In this document: positions 53,736-62,070 of the stretch, one piece after another
Layout: each line of letters begins with the position of its first letter
Position numbering within the stretch: the stretch's first letter is position 1
NCBI GenBank assembly: GCA_016719225.1
Contig: JADKAN010000002.1
Coordinates: 1,023,672-1,087,671, forward strand
Length of the DNA stretch: 64,000 nt
Direction: 5' to 3'
Origin: Flavobacteriales bacterium
GTDB lineage: Bacteria; Bacteroidota; Bacteroidia; Flavobacteriales_F; PHOS-HE28
Position numbers and translations under genes: made by a program
Notes under the pieces: model-generated
The model's input: only the letters and a program-made list of their open reading frames with translations
Databases searched by the model: none
Told to the model about the DNA's origin: nothing

Positions 53736-54632
53736 TGATGTTTAAATTTAAATTCGAGTACAAAGTTATTAGTTACAAAGAAGTCAAAATAGTAGAAATG
53801 CGACACTTCAAAATTATATTTATAGAAAAGTGCAGATAACGCCATATGCTCATTGTCTAAAAACTCCTTTGGTGTAACTCCAACAAGGTCTTTAAAATCT
53901 TTTATGAAATGGTTTTGGTCGAAATATTGACTCTCGTAAGCAATGTCTGTCAGTGTTTCTGATTTTTTATTGAGCAACAAATTTAATGTTGCTTGCAGTC
54001 GAATAGCTTTGCCTAACTGCTTTGGGCTAATGCCAATTTGTTTTTTAAAATGTCTTTCAAGTTGTCTTCTTTTTGAAATTTCATCTTTCAAAAGAACACT
54101 TATATGAGTTGTTCCGTTTGTTTTTAGTAGGGCATCAACAGTTGATTTTAAGGTATTACTTATCGTATTCTTTTCGTTAAGTATTTTTAATAAAAAAGTT
54201 TCAATAATATTAATTCTTTGTTGAGTGTCAATAGCTCGAATCATCTGTTGCTCTATTTCGTTAGCTTCTGCTTGTCCGAAAAGTTCTGAAATAGGTATTT
54301 CCTTGTCAACCAAGTTCTCAAGAGGCATTGTCACGAAGTTTGCAAACCCAATAGGATAGAAACAGATTGCGAAAGTCTCAACTTTTTCCGGTAGGCAAAA
54401 TATCAAATGATTTAGTTCTCTGTCCCATTACCATTGCATTGGGGTGAAGAATGAAGTCAGTCTCCGAAGTGAATCTTTTAATATTGTCGCCAAAATTGAA
54501 GGTCATTTCTATGCAGCCGTCAGGTACGATTTTCTGCTTTTGATTTTTTGGGTCAAAAGGCACTTCCAAAGTCCAGTAAAATTTGACTATGGTTTCTAAG
54601 TCTTTATGCGGTTTATATGTCTGATAGTTCAT
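53732..54632 (-). pseudogene. AraC-family regulator split by a frameshift (cassette gene)
   Basis: The N-terminal frame (54632 to 54378) encodes MNYQTYKPHKDLETIVKFYW and runs to DILPTGK, as in DUF6597-type sensor domains. A one-base indel in the run AAAAA near 54385 shifts the frame; the second frame continues VETFAICFYPIGFANF to the AraC HTH (ISPKQLGKAIRLQATL, YFDQNHFIKDFKDLVG). It would regulate the adjacent VOC gene. Sequencing error and real decay cannot be told apart here. Confidence 0.8.
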
Positions 54633-54658
54633 TTACGCTGGGTGTTTCTTAGAGTGAC

Positions 54659-54822
54659 GCATAACGGTCCGAGGCTAAGCAACGTGCGAAGTTGGGCATT
54701 GTGCATCGGGCATGTTGCTTAGGCTTTTGTTCTTTGGTCGTGGCGTGTTTGGCTTTGTGTGGTGTTCGGCGGCTCGAGTTGGGCCTTGTGCGGCGTTGGG
54801 CGGGAAGGCCATGCCCAAGAAC
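54659..54822 (-). repeat. Gene-less mini-cassette R1
   Basis: Minus strand: starts TTCTTGGGCATGGCC and ends with an attC-like hairpin (GCCTAAGCAACATGC and GCACGTTGCTTAGCC arms) closing at GTTATGC. It is one of four copies of a roughly 160-bp unit in array 2. Confidence 0.78.
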
Positions 54823-54831
54823 GTTCCGCGG

Positions 54832-55574
54832 CTAGGCACAGGGCGGTTTTTGAAACATAAGTTGTGTTGTAAATAGTCCGCCTTTTTTTAACCACTTTGC
54901 ATTGGCGCTGTCAACTGCTTTTAACCACTCAACTTTAAGAACATATTCTGAGTTGTCGTTGTCGCTGTTGTTAAACATAGTTTTCATTTTTAAAGGAAGG
55001 TCACGAAGGGACTTGCCTTTATGTTTAAAGTCAGCAATGCGAACAGCTTTTTCTTTTACTCGTCCGATACCAACGAAGCCGCTATTTTTCAAATAGGGTA
55101 TAACTATGTCGCCAGGTTCTAATGTCCGAATTGGATCGCTCCACTTTTTATCTTGTCCAGCGGAAAGAAAATTAAATTGCTTGCAGTCGTCCCAACAACG
55201 ATGTTCACCTTGTCCAACATTTACATAGTAAATACCGTTTTTAAAGTCAAAACCAGCAAGGTCGTCGTGAAAAGTGTCGTGCGGTCGAAATTTATCAGCG
55301 AAATGTCCTGATGATTTATTTGTGAGTGTTCGTCCAAGTTTCCAAATCAAAGTCTTTTCGATAAAAAGGCTTCTCGTTCAGTCAAGTCTTTAGCGATAAC
55401 TTTTATTATTGGGTGTATGCTTTTGTATTGCTTTATTCGTGTCGCTTTTTCGGAGTCGCTGTCGTCAGATAGATGAGCTTCTTTGCGACTACCTTTTCCT
55501 TTGCCATAGTAAAACTCTTCGAAATTTCTCGGGTCGATGTAAACGTAAACGTAATATTGTTCGTTGTCTGCCAT
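54832..55574 (-). pseudogene. GIY-YIG protein with a C-terminal PUA/EVE-like region, frameshifted (cassette gene)
   Basis: Residues 1-75 (MADNEQYYVYVYIDPRNFEE) hold a GIY-YIG-like domain with YYGKGKGSRKEAH and LTEREAFL. A one-base deletion near 55355, in a T-run, then shifts the frame; the continuation IEKTLIWKLGRTLTNKSS leads to a domain with PGDIVIPYLKNSGFVGIGRV, reminiscent of PUA/EVE-type modules. The second frame has only a TTG as a possible start, which favours one broken gene over two genes. Nuclease activity is a family-based guess. Confidence 0.72.
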
Positions 55575-55605
55575 GTCTATTGTTGTTCGGTCGTCAAGCG
55601 CTTAC

Positions 55606-55737
55606 CACTAACGGTTTGGCGCTTGCGATGGCGGGCTTTTTTTTAGCACAAAAGTTTGTCGGGAGAACTGAACTCGGCTACCTCTAAACTGTCGCAGAGG
55701 AGACGAAACCCCGCCTATTGCCAATGTGCTGTTATCG
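55606..55737 (-). repeat. attC-like site
   Basis: Minus strand: opening half CGATAAC, L'' GCACATTGGCAATAGGCGGG, L' CCCGCCATCGCAAGCGCC, extra AAAC and core GTTAGTG. Arms pair with bulges. It separates the nuclease-like gene from the GIY-YIG gene. Confidence 0.8.
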
Positions 55738-55827
55738 GCTGTTTTTCTTCCGTCAATTGTCAGAAGTCCGCTCAAATTATTGTCCATTTAGTTTTACAGT
55801 TGTGATTACTTAAAGTTGTCCCGCAAT

Positions 55828-56753
55828 CTACCTTGCCCAAAGTAACATTGTCCATTCTCGTTGTTGCCAAGTAAGTTCAAGTCGCTGAACTTTACTAATA
55901 AAGTCGCTGTATTTTATTAGTTGAAAATTGTCGGGATTGGAAAGCATTGTCTTAAATGTTTTGGCTGTTTCTGTTGCACTATCGTCATCTTGATAACAGA
56001 AAAGTCCTGTCCGAACAAAATCATATATGTTGTCTTGAAGCAGTGCCTCACTTATTAGCTGATTGCGAAAAAGTTGATTGAAGTCCTTGCTCCGAACAAA
56101 GTCAAAGTAAGGTTTTGTAAAACTTGCTTTTGATTTGTTGTAGATGCTCAAATAAGCGTCATAATTTTTATTGCCTTCGTCACCATAAAATATTGGCGAC
56201 TTGGATGGTTTAAATGAAAATGTGTCCGTGTATTTACACTCAAAACCGATAAGTCCTTTTTTGTTGCCAGCTTCAACTTCAAAGGCAATATCAAACGCAG
56301 ACCTGTCATTTGTATAATTAATAGTCGGGGCAAATTCAAAATTTACACTCACAAGTTTTGTCAGGTCGGGATAGAATGTTTTTAGAACTAAAAGTCCAAA
56401 GTCGTGGTCTGCATACAACTCACCGAAGAAATTAAAACAAAGAGGTTGGCTTGATAACAGGTTATTAAACAACCTATCTTCTTCAATTATTCCCATATTT
56501 TCTTTTGTCCGCTTTGCAAGTGTTTCTCTAACTGATTTAATTGCATTTATTAGCAAGAAAAACTTATTTCTGCGTATCGCCATTTAGAATTGCTAACAAA
56601 CATTTTGTATGGAATTATTGGATGAAGCCCCCGGTTCCTCATTAAGAACATTTGTCCGCCACCAACCTTGGTGAACTCTCATTTTTCTTGAGTCCAGCTT
56701 CTTTGGAATTTGTCCGAACCGTTCTTGAAGTGTTGTTGATTTGTCTGTCATTG
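55828..56753 (-). pseudogene. PD-(D/E)XK restriction-endonuclease-like protein, frameshifted N-terminus (cassette gene)
   Basis: The main frame (56583 to 55828, 251 residues) contains SAFDIAFEVEAG and GLIGFECKYTD, which fit the D...ExK core of PD-(D/E)XK nucleases of the PGN_0703-like family, together with NMGIIEEDRLFNNLLSSQPL. Upstream, from an ATG at 56753, a matching N-terminal piece (TLQERFGQIPK, later MRVHQGWWRTNVLNEEPG) is broken by a shift in an A-run and by a stop. No methyltransferase gene is nearby. Confidence 0.7.
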
Positions 56754-56802
56754 GTTAAAGTCTAAAGTTTATAATGTCGTCTGTGTTGTGTGCTAAAGTT
56801 GC

Positions 56803-56964
56803 CAAGAACGGTCCGAGGCTAAGCAACGTGCGAAGTTGGGCATTGTGCATCGGGCATGTTGCTTAGGCTTTTGTTCTTTGTCGTGGCTAGGTGTTTGGCT
56901 TTGTGTGGTGTTCCGGCGGCTCGAGTTGGGCCTTGGCGTTGGGCGGAAGGCCATGCCCAAGAAC
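56803..56964 (-). repeat. Gene-less mini-cassette R2
   Basis: Same unit as R1, with small internal deletions. Both ends carry GTTCTTG on the minus strand. It lies between the attC of the WGR-like gene and the nuclease gene. Confidence 0.78.
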
Positions 56965-57090
56965 GGTTTGCCCCCAACCATAGGGCGGGACTTTTACTAC
57001 AAACTCGATCTTTGAAAAACTAATGTTTGATTAACCACAAAACTGTCTTTGGAACACGAAACCCCGCCTTTTGGGTAGGTGCTGTTATGC
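56958..57090 (-). repeat. attC-like site after the WGR-like gene
   Basis: Minus strand: opening half GCATAAC, arms CACCTACCCAAAAGGCGGG and CCCGCCCTATGGTTGGGGG, closing core GTTCTTG. The next mini-cassette starts at the same core. Confidence 0.75.
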
Positions 57091-57350
57091 GTTTTTTGAA
57101 CGGTCTTTCTGAAATTTGAGAAAAGTCCGCCCTTAACTTCTTTATCTTGTCCACGCTGTCCAACAACGCCCCAATGAACAATTGCAGTTTTTTCGTCTTT
57201 GTCCCAAGTCTCCCAATAGTGAAGTTGGTTGTCTATAAGTTTGTAAAGTTTAAGCATCGTATTTGAATTTTCTGTTGTCTTTGAATTGTCTGTCCCGCAC
57301 GAAAAAAGTGTCAAGGTTAAAAGTGTCAATATGTAAACTGTCTGTCTCAC
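56997..57350 (-). CDS. WGR-like lipoprotein, truncated by an attC site (cassette gene)
   Basis: The protein begins with a lipoprotein signal (MRQTVYILTLLTLTLFSC). A WGR-like segment follows (LHYWETWDKDEKTAIVHWGV, then GLFSNFRKTVQK). After residue 87 the frame enters the attC site at 57090 and codes only for repeat-derived residues, so the family C-terminal part is lost. WGR domains occur in polymerase-like and DNA-repair proteins; no role is assigned here. Confidence 0.65.
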   Translation of the reverse strand: MRQTVYILTLLTLTLFSCGTDNSKTTENSNTMLKLYKLIDNQLHYWETWDKDEKTAIVHWGVVGQRGQDKEVKGGLFSNFRKTVQKTHNSTYPKGGVSCSKDSFVVNQTLVFQRSSL

Positions 57351-57371
57351 GGTGTCGGTTTTTAAGCTGAC

Positions 57372-57503
57372 GGCTAACGTTTTCGGGCTTGGCGAAGGTG
57401 GCGATTTTCACCACAAATGTTGATGCGGAAAACCAAACTTTGATTAACCACAAATGTGTCTGCGGAGCACTGAACCGCCACTTTTGCCAAACCCGTGTTA
57501 GCG
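57372..57503 (-). repeat. attC-like site, near-identical to the array 1 site
   Basis: Minus strand: opening half CGCTAAC, arms CGGGTTTGGC and GCCAAGCCCG, core GTTAGCC. Over its length it differs from 46456-46587 at only a few bases, mainly in and beside the closing core. Confidence 0.82.
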
Positions 57504-57519
57504 GTTCGTTGTTTTCTCA

Positions 57520-57951
57520 TCAACATTGTTTTTGTTCTTCGTGATACCCTTTCTCTACTTGTCGTTTAGAAATCCACCAATAATTTCCACAAGGGTCAAT
57601 AATGCCTGATTGTCTGTCTTTATAAGGCATATCTTGAGGTTCAAATTCTACTTTTGCTCCATTTTCTTTTGCCCTTTTATGAATTATTTCTAAATCGTCA
57701 ACGAAAAGATAAAGCGATGTTCTCATTCCTTCAAATTGTTCTCTTGCCTGACTAATCATAAAGCAAGTGTCGCCAATTTGCAAAATACAATTTGCTATAT
57801 CTTCGTTTTTCGGATTTATAGAACGATTGATTTCTTTTGCAAGAAAAGCATTCTTTAAAAAGTCAATTAAGAGTTGTGGTTTGTCAACAAAAAGGTATGT
57901 CGTAACGGTATGAAATCCGTTCGGTCTATATGTCTCAAATATTTTTTCCAT
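57520..57951 (-). CDS. VOC/PhnB-like protein (cassette gene)
   Basis: The 143-residue protein starts MEKIFETYRPNGFHTVTTYL and has the PhnB/VOC pattern: FLKNAFLAKEI, CILQIGDTCFMISQARE and IIDPCGNYWWISKR near the end. These proteins bind small molecules or metals; some resemble bleomycin-resistance folds, but the ligand is unknown. The frame is intact and AT-rich. Its own attC follows after 16 bases. Confidence 0.83.
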   Translation of the reverse strand: MEKIFETYRPNGFHTVTTYLFVDKPQLLIDFLKNAFLAKEINRSINPKNEDIANCILQIGDTCFMISQAREQFEGMRTSLYLFVDDLEIIHKRAKENGAKVEFEPQDMPYKDRQSGIIDPCGNYWWISKRQVEKGYHEEQKQC

Positions 57952-57993
57952 TTCTAAAATTATTTCTTGTTATGAGTGTCGTTCTACAATGAC

Positions 57994-58158
57994 CGCTAAC
58001 GGTCCGAGGCTAAGCAACGTGCGAAGTTGGGCATTGTGCATCGGGCATGTTGCTTAGGCTTTTTGTTCTTTGGTCGTGGCGTGTTTGGCTTTGTGTGGTG
58101 TCCGGCGGCTCGAGTTGGGCCCTTGTGCGGGGTTGGGCGGAAGGCCATGCCCAAGAAC
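57994..58158 (-). repeat. Gene-less mini-cassette R3
   Basis: Same unit as R1 and R2, closing at GTTAGCG before the VOC cassette. It is directly followed upstream by copy R4, so two mini-cassettes stand in tandem. Confidence 0.78.
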
Positions 58159-58314
58159 GGTCCGAGGCTAAGCAACGTGCGAAGTTGGGCATTGTGCATC
58201 GGGCATGTTGCTTAGGCTTTTGTTCTTTGGTCGTGGCGTGTTTGGCTTTGTGGTGTTCGGCGGCTCGGAGTTGGGCCTTGTGCGGCGTTGGGCGGGAAGG
58301 CCATGCCCAAGAAC
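58152..58314 (-). repeat. Gene-less mini-cassette R4, first in array 2
   Basis: Same unit, with one extra base in the ctcggag segment compared with R1-R3. On the minus strand it begins TTCTTGGGC directly at the attI-like sequence. Confidence 0.78.
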
Positions 58315-58390
58315 TAGACGGTTGTACCCATAATAGGGTTTATTTCCGGACTTGGTTTGTGCTTGAAGTTGGTTCTACTGCACCATTTGG
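58308..58390 (-). other. attI-like sequence, copy 1
   Basis: On the minus strand it ends CGTCTA-GTTCTTGGG, where mini-cassette R4 begins. Beyond the core it aligns with copy 2 at 47765-47850 for about 75 bases. It lies 23 bases past the recombinase stop, the position expected of an integron primary site. Confidence 0.6.
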
Positions 58391-58412
58391 CCATGTAAGG
58401 CCCAATGGGCCA

Positions 58413-58578
58413 TTACCGGTCCAAGTCCTCCAAAGGACTGCGGATCTTGCCCAAGGCTTTAGTGCTGACATGTGTGTATATCTCGGTGGTTTGCTCGAAC
58501 TGTGTCCTAACAGGGTTTGAATATAGCGCAGGTCCGTTCCGTGTTCCAAGAGATGGGTCGCGAAGGAATGACCCTAAG
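58413..58578 (-). pseudogene. C-terminal remnant of a tyrosine recombinase (possible integron integrase)
   Basis: Reading the minus strand with two frame corrections gives LR, HSFATHLLEHGTDLRYIQTL, LLGHSSSK, TTEIYTHVSTKALGKI and RSPLEDLDR before TAA. These include the conserved Arg (LRHSF), His (LGH) and Tyr (IYTH) of XerC/XerD/IntI-type recombinases. A two-base insertion follows LR and one A is missing after SSK. The N-terminal three quarters are absent; repeat sequence starts at 58595. Confidence 0.85.
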
Positions 58579-58594
58579 CTCCCGCAATTTCCCG

Positions 58595-58620
58595 TACCCC
58601 GGCGCTCGGCTTCTCCAGTA
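58595..58620 (+). repeat. 26-bp direct repeat, right copy
   Basis: Identical to 51702-51727. An inverted partial match (ccgagcgccggg) lies at 58748-58759, so the 58595-58760 segment is itself a loose inverted repeat of the REP kind. Confidence 0.78.
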
Positions 58621-58765
58621 TTTCAACGATCTGCCGAGTGCCCGGCTTTACCATCCGCCTCTGGCGGTTTGAATACTTAACCCGGATTGGTGTTCGAAAA
58701 CACATAGTTGGCCGGAGGCTTACAGCGTGTGGCACTCGGGAAATACCCGAGCGCCGGGACGGTGT

Positions 58766-58970
58766 TTAAAGTAACCGCTGGGTATCAAAGTTGGTCTTGT
58801 ATTCTGCGAATTCCGCAGGGCTGATCACTTCCTTTTTCACGGAGCCAGTTTATCCGGCTGTAAAAATCCAGTTCCGTTGTTGTTGCATCGAACACTGCAT
58901 ATCTTTCCTTCAAATAGGCCTTCACCTCGTTCCGGGTCTTTTCAATGAACTCCAATACGTCATTGCTCAT
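58766..58970 (-). pseudogene. Small hypothetical protein, frameshifted
   Basis: From the ATG at 58970 (MSNDVLEFIEKTRNEVKAYL) the frame reads to NWLREKG. A one-base shift near 58840 then leads to VISPAEFAEYKTNFDTQRLL and a stop at 58766. Its ATG overlaps the upstream gene stop (ATGA). No family is recognised; the corrected length is about 67 residues. Confidence 0.55.
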
Positions 58971-59318
58971 TCGGAATAGCCCCTGTAAAAGGTGAGGTCG
59001 ATCGCCCACCAACCAGAAAGATGTCGTCCCTGGTGTTGCTTAAAATAGGCGATGATTGCTATGAGCACACCCAGAATGGTACAGATGACCCAAGACCCCT
59101 GCTCCTTCCCGACGGTATTGAAGTATCCGACGATGGATCCAGCAATCCAAATTGCACATATTCCAAAAAAAGACTTTTCCGAATCTGGTGTCGTCGGCTT
59201 GATAATGAATGTCGAGTCCTAGTCTATCAAGTTTGACCTCGAACTTTTCAATTTTCCGAATTGTCTTGGTCTCTACGATCATTTTGTTGGAAGTCAGAAC
59301 GAACTTCCTACTGTTCAT
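58967..59318 (-). pseudogene. Small membrane protein, frameshifted
   Basis: MNSRKFVLTSNKMIVETKTI leads to FGKVFF. A run of seven T residues near 59166 then hides a one-base indel; the corrected frame continues ICAIWIAGSIVGYF and WVICTILGVLIAIIAYF, two membrane helices, to a stop at 58967. It forms an overlapping pair with the following small gene. The function is unknown. Confidence 0.58.
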
Positions 59319-59517
59319 TCCCTTGTTGGCTGAACTCCGTTCTCATGATGTTCTTGGTGACAGATGTGTCGGGCGTATGTGCCCAAATTTACTTCACCAC
59401 CAACGCCGGCAGAAACCGATTAGCTGATGTGGGGGTTTAGCTGATGTGGCTGATGGCTGCTTGGAGCGGGTCCATCAGCCAATCAATAACATCAGCTAAT
59501 CAGCTAATCAGACCAAT
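59319..59517. repeat. Palindrome-rich intergenic region with a duplicated gene end
   Basis: Copies of gattagctgatg face copies of catcagctaatc, and ggctgatgg faces ccatcagcc, allowing long hairpins. At about 59386-59410 the minus strand repeats the last codons of the adjacent Nramp-Usp gene (LPALVVK and stop), a partial duplication. No gene is seen. Confidence 0.55.
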
Positions 59518-61388
59518 CTATTTCACCACCAACACCGGCACCTTCACCCGGTGCCTAACCGCATCCACGGTAGCACCGAACAGCAGGTCCCTTCAACCCG
59601 CGGTGGCCGTGCGGTTCTCATCACCAGCAGGTCGGCCTCGCTGCTGTTCACCAGTTTGGCGATGGCGGTAACGGGGCTTCCTTGGCCCACCACGGCTTGT
59701 GCGCTGTAGCCGGCGGCGCGGAGCTTTTCGGCGTAGCGTTCCAGGTTGAGGGCATCGTCCACCGCTTCGCGGTCCTCGGTGAGGGCGCCGAGGTAGTGCG
59801 CGGCGGCACTTTCGGTAATGTGGATCAGGATGTATTCGGCCATCGTTCCGCCTTGGGCGATGGCGGTGTTCAGCACGCGCTCGTCCAGCGGCTTGAATTC
59901 CACGGTCACCGCGATGCGCTGCGGCGGGCGCAGCTCCTGCACGTTCAGCTCGGGCAGGGCGCTGTCGAGGGGTTGCTTGGCGGTGCGCAGTTTGGCAAAG
60001 AACGGCTTTACGGTGATGTAGAGCAGCAGCAGCGCGAACAGGGCGATCACGGGGATCACCAAGAATTCCACCCACCACGTGCGGTCCGTCGCTTTGCAGC
60101 CAGCCCGCCACTTCCTGCACCACCAGTTGCGCGTTCAGCACCACGATGATGAGCGCCGTGGCCCAAGAGAGGATCTTTGTCCACGTCCTGATGGTGAACT
60201 TGCCCATGGTCTTGCGGTCGGAGGTGAAGTGGATCAGCGGGATCACGGCGAAGCCGAGCTGCAGGCTGAGCACCACTTGGCTGAACACCAGCAGGCGGCC
60301 GAGGGAATCCGGCCCGAAGTAGATGATGCTGATGATGGCGGGGATGATGGCGAGCGAGCGGGTGATGAGGCGGCGGAGCCACGGACGGATGCGCAGGTCG
60401 AGGTAGCCTTCCATCACGATCTGCCCGGCGAGCGTGCCGGTGATGGTGCTGCTCTGCCCCGCACCGATCAGGGCGATGGCGAAGAGCGCTGGGGCCAAGG
60501 AGCCGAAGAGCTCGCCGAGCAGCTCGTGCGCTTGGTCGATCTCCGCGACCTCGTAATGCCCTGCGGTGTGGAAGGCCGCAGCGGCCAGTATGAGGATGGC
60601 GGCGTTGACGAAGAAGGCGAGGTTGAGCGCGATGGTGGTATCGAAGAAGTTGAAGCGGATGGCTTCGCGCATGCCCTTGTCGGTGCGCTCGAAGCGGCGG
60701 GTTTGCACCAGCGAGCTGTGGAGGTAGAGGTTGTGCGGCATCACGGTGGCACCGATAATACCGATGGCGATGTAGAGCGCCTTATCCGAAAGCGCGGAGG
60801 GGAGGAGGCCTTGGAGCACATCGCCCACCACCGGTTCCACAATGAACATTTCGGCGAGGAAGGAGAGGCCGATCAGCGTGACGATGGAGACGATGAAGAT
60901 CTCCAGCATGCGCATGCCCTTGTTCATCAGGAAGAGGATGAGCAGCGTATCCAGCGCGGTGATGAGCACGCCCCAGAGCACGGGCAGGCCGAAGAGGAGG
61001 TTGAGGCCGATGGCCATGCCCACCACTTCGGCGAGGTCGCAGGCGGCGATGGCGATCTCGGCCATCACATAGAGCGGGATGTTCACGATGGGCGGGTAGG
61101 TATGCCTGCTGGCCTGGGCGAGGTCGAGGCCGCGCACGATGCCGAGGCGGGCACTCAGGCTTTGCAGCAGCAGCGCCAGCGAGGTTGCTCATCAGCAGCA
61201 CCCAGATCAGCTGGTAGCCGAAGGCCGGATCCGCCGGCGATGTCGGTGGCCCAGTTGCCGGGGTCCATGTAACCCACGCTCACCAGGTAGGCGGGCCCGA
61301 GGAAGGCGAGGAGGCGGCGCCAGCCTTTCGCGGTGGGGATGGCCACGCTGGAATGCGCGTCGCCGAGGGAACGGCGGTCGTGCGTCAT
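59518..61388 (-). pseudogene. mntH: Nramp divalent-metal transporter with C-terminal UspA domain, several frameshifts
   Basis: The pieces are: MTHDRRSLGDAHS to YLVSVGYMDPGNWATDIAGG; a long frame from RGLDLAQASRHTYPPIV through the Nramp motifs GATVMPHNLYLHSSLVQ and GAGQSSTITGTLAGQIVMEG; and a UspA-like end (FKPLDERVLNTAIAQGGTMA, then a corrected HGHRGLK and VPVLVVK). At least four one-base shifts (about 61230, 61185, 60085 and 59590) break it. The start overlaps the mntR stop (ATGA). It would import manganese or iron. Confidence 0.82.
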
Positions 61389-62065
61389 GGCTTCCGGCTT
61401 TTTCCCTTGGGCAGCAGTTCCACCAGCAGGTGCGCGGCCACTTGCGCGGAGAGTGTGAGGTGCAGCGCCTTTCCGCTTTGCAGTTCCACACTCTCGTCGA
61501 AGGCATGGCGGGCCTTCACTTCAAAAATCATCCCGATGCTGACGCCTTTGCCATCCAGCAGGTGCAGCAGGTCGTCGCTGCCGTCCTTCACGGCGGCAAT
61601 GCGCACGTGCATGCCCGCGCTGCATTCCGTCAGCGGCCGGGTGTCCCGCTCGGTCATGCGCCCGTCGCGGTCGGGGATGGGGTCGCCGTGCGGATCGAAG
61701 GCCGGGTCGCCAAGGTATTCCGCGAGGCTGTCGGTGAGCTTCTCGCTGCTGACGTGCTCCAGTTGCTCCGCCACCTCATGCACCTCGTTCCACTTGAAGC
61801 CGAGGCGTTCCACGAGGAAGGTCTCCCACAGGCGGTGCTTGCGGACGAGCTTCAGCGCGGCGGCCTTGCCCTTGGCGGTGAGCTTCACGCCGTAGTAGGG
61901 CTCGTGCTTCAGCAGGCCTTTCTCGGCGAGCTTCTTCAGCATCACGGTGACGCTGCTGGCCTTGATGTCCAGGCGCTCGGCGAGGTCCTTGGTGCCTGCG
62001 GTGGCGCCATCCTGCAGCAGGGCGTGCACGGCTTTGATGTGGTCCTCCTCGCTGCGGGTAAGCAT
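61385..62065 (-). CDS. mntR: DtxR/MntR-family metal-dependent repressor
   Basis: The 226-residue protein has a winged helix (MLTRSEEDHIKAVHALLQ, RLDIKASSVTVMLKKLAEKG), a dimerisation and metal-site domain (HRLWETFLVERLGFKWNEVH, EHVSSEKL) and a C-terminal FeoA/SH3-like domain. It would repress the downstream mntH gene in response to manganese or iron. The genes overlap by four bases. A palindromic operator lies upstream. This is the only fully open gene in the last 5 kb. Confidence 0.93.
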   Translation of the reverse strand: MLTRSEEDHIKAVHALLQDGATAGTKDLAERLDIKASSVTVMLKKLAEKGLLKHEPYYGVKLTAKGKAAALKLVRKHRLWETFLVERLGFKWNEVHEVAEQLEHVSSEKLTDSLAEYLGDPAFDPHGDPIPDRDGRMTERDTRPLTECSAGMHVRIAAVKDGSDDLLHLLDGKGVSIGMIFEVKARHAFDESVELQSGKALHLTLSAQVAAHLLVELLPKGKSRKP

Positions 62066-62070
62066 GGGGA

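Noticed and set aside
54690..54800. A 45-codon peptide (MAFPPNAAQGP...) inside mini-cassette R1
   Set aside because: Small indels in R2-R4 shift the frame, so no common peptide is encoded by the four copies.
55347..55350. Two separate overlapping genes, a 75-aa GIY-YIG protein and a 172-aa protein
   Set aside because: The second would need a TTG start, and reading across one inserted base gives a continuous family-like sequence (AFL, IEKTLIWKLG), so one frameshifted gene is more likely.
54659..58314. CRISPR array suggested by the regularly recurring repeats R1-R4
   Set aside because: The units are about 160 bp, irregularly spaced by whole genes, contain long inverted arms and end at GTT cores; there are no short spacers or cas genes.
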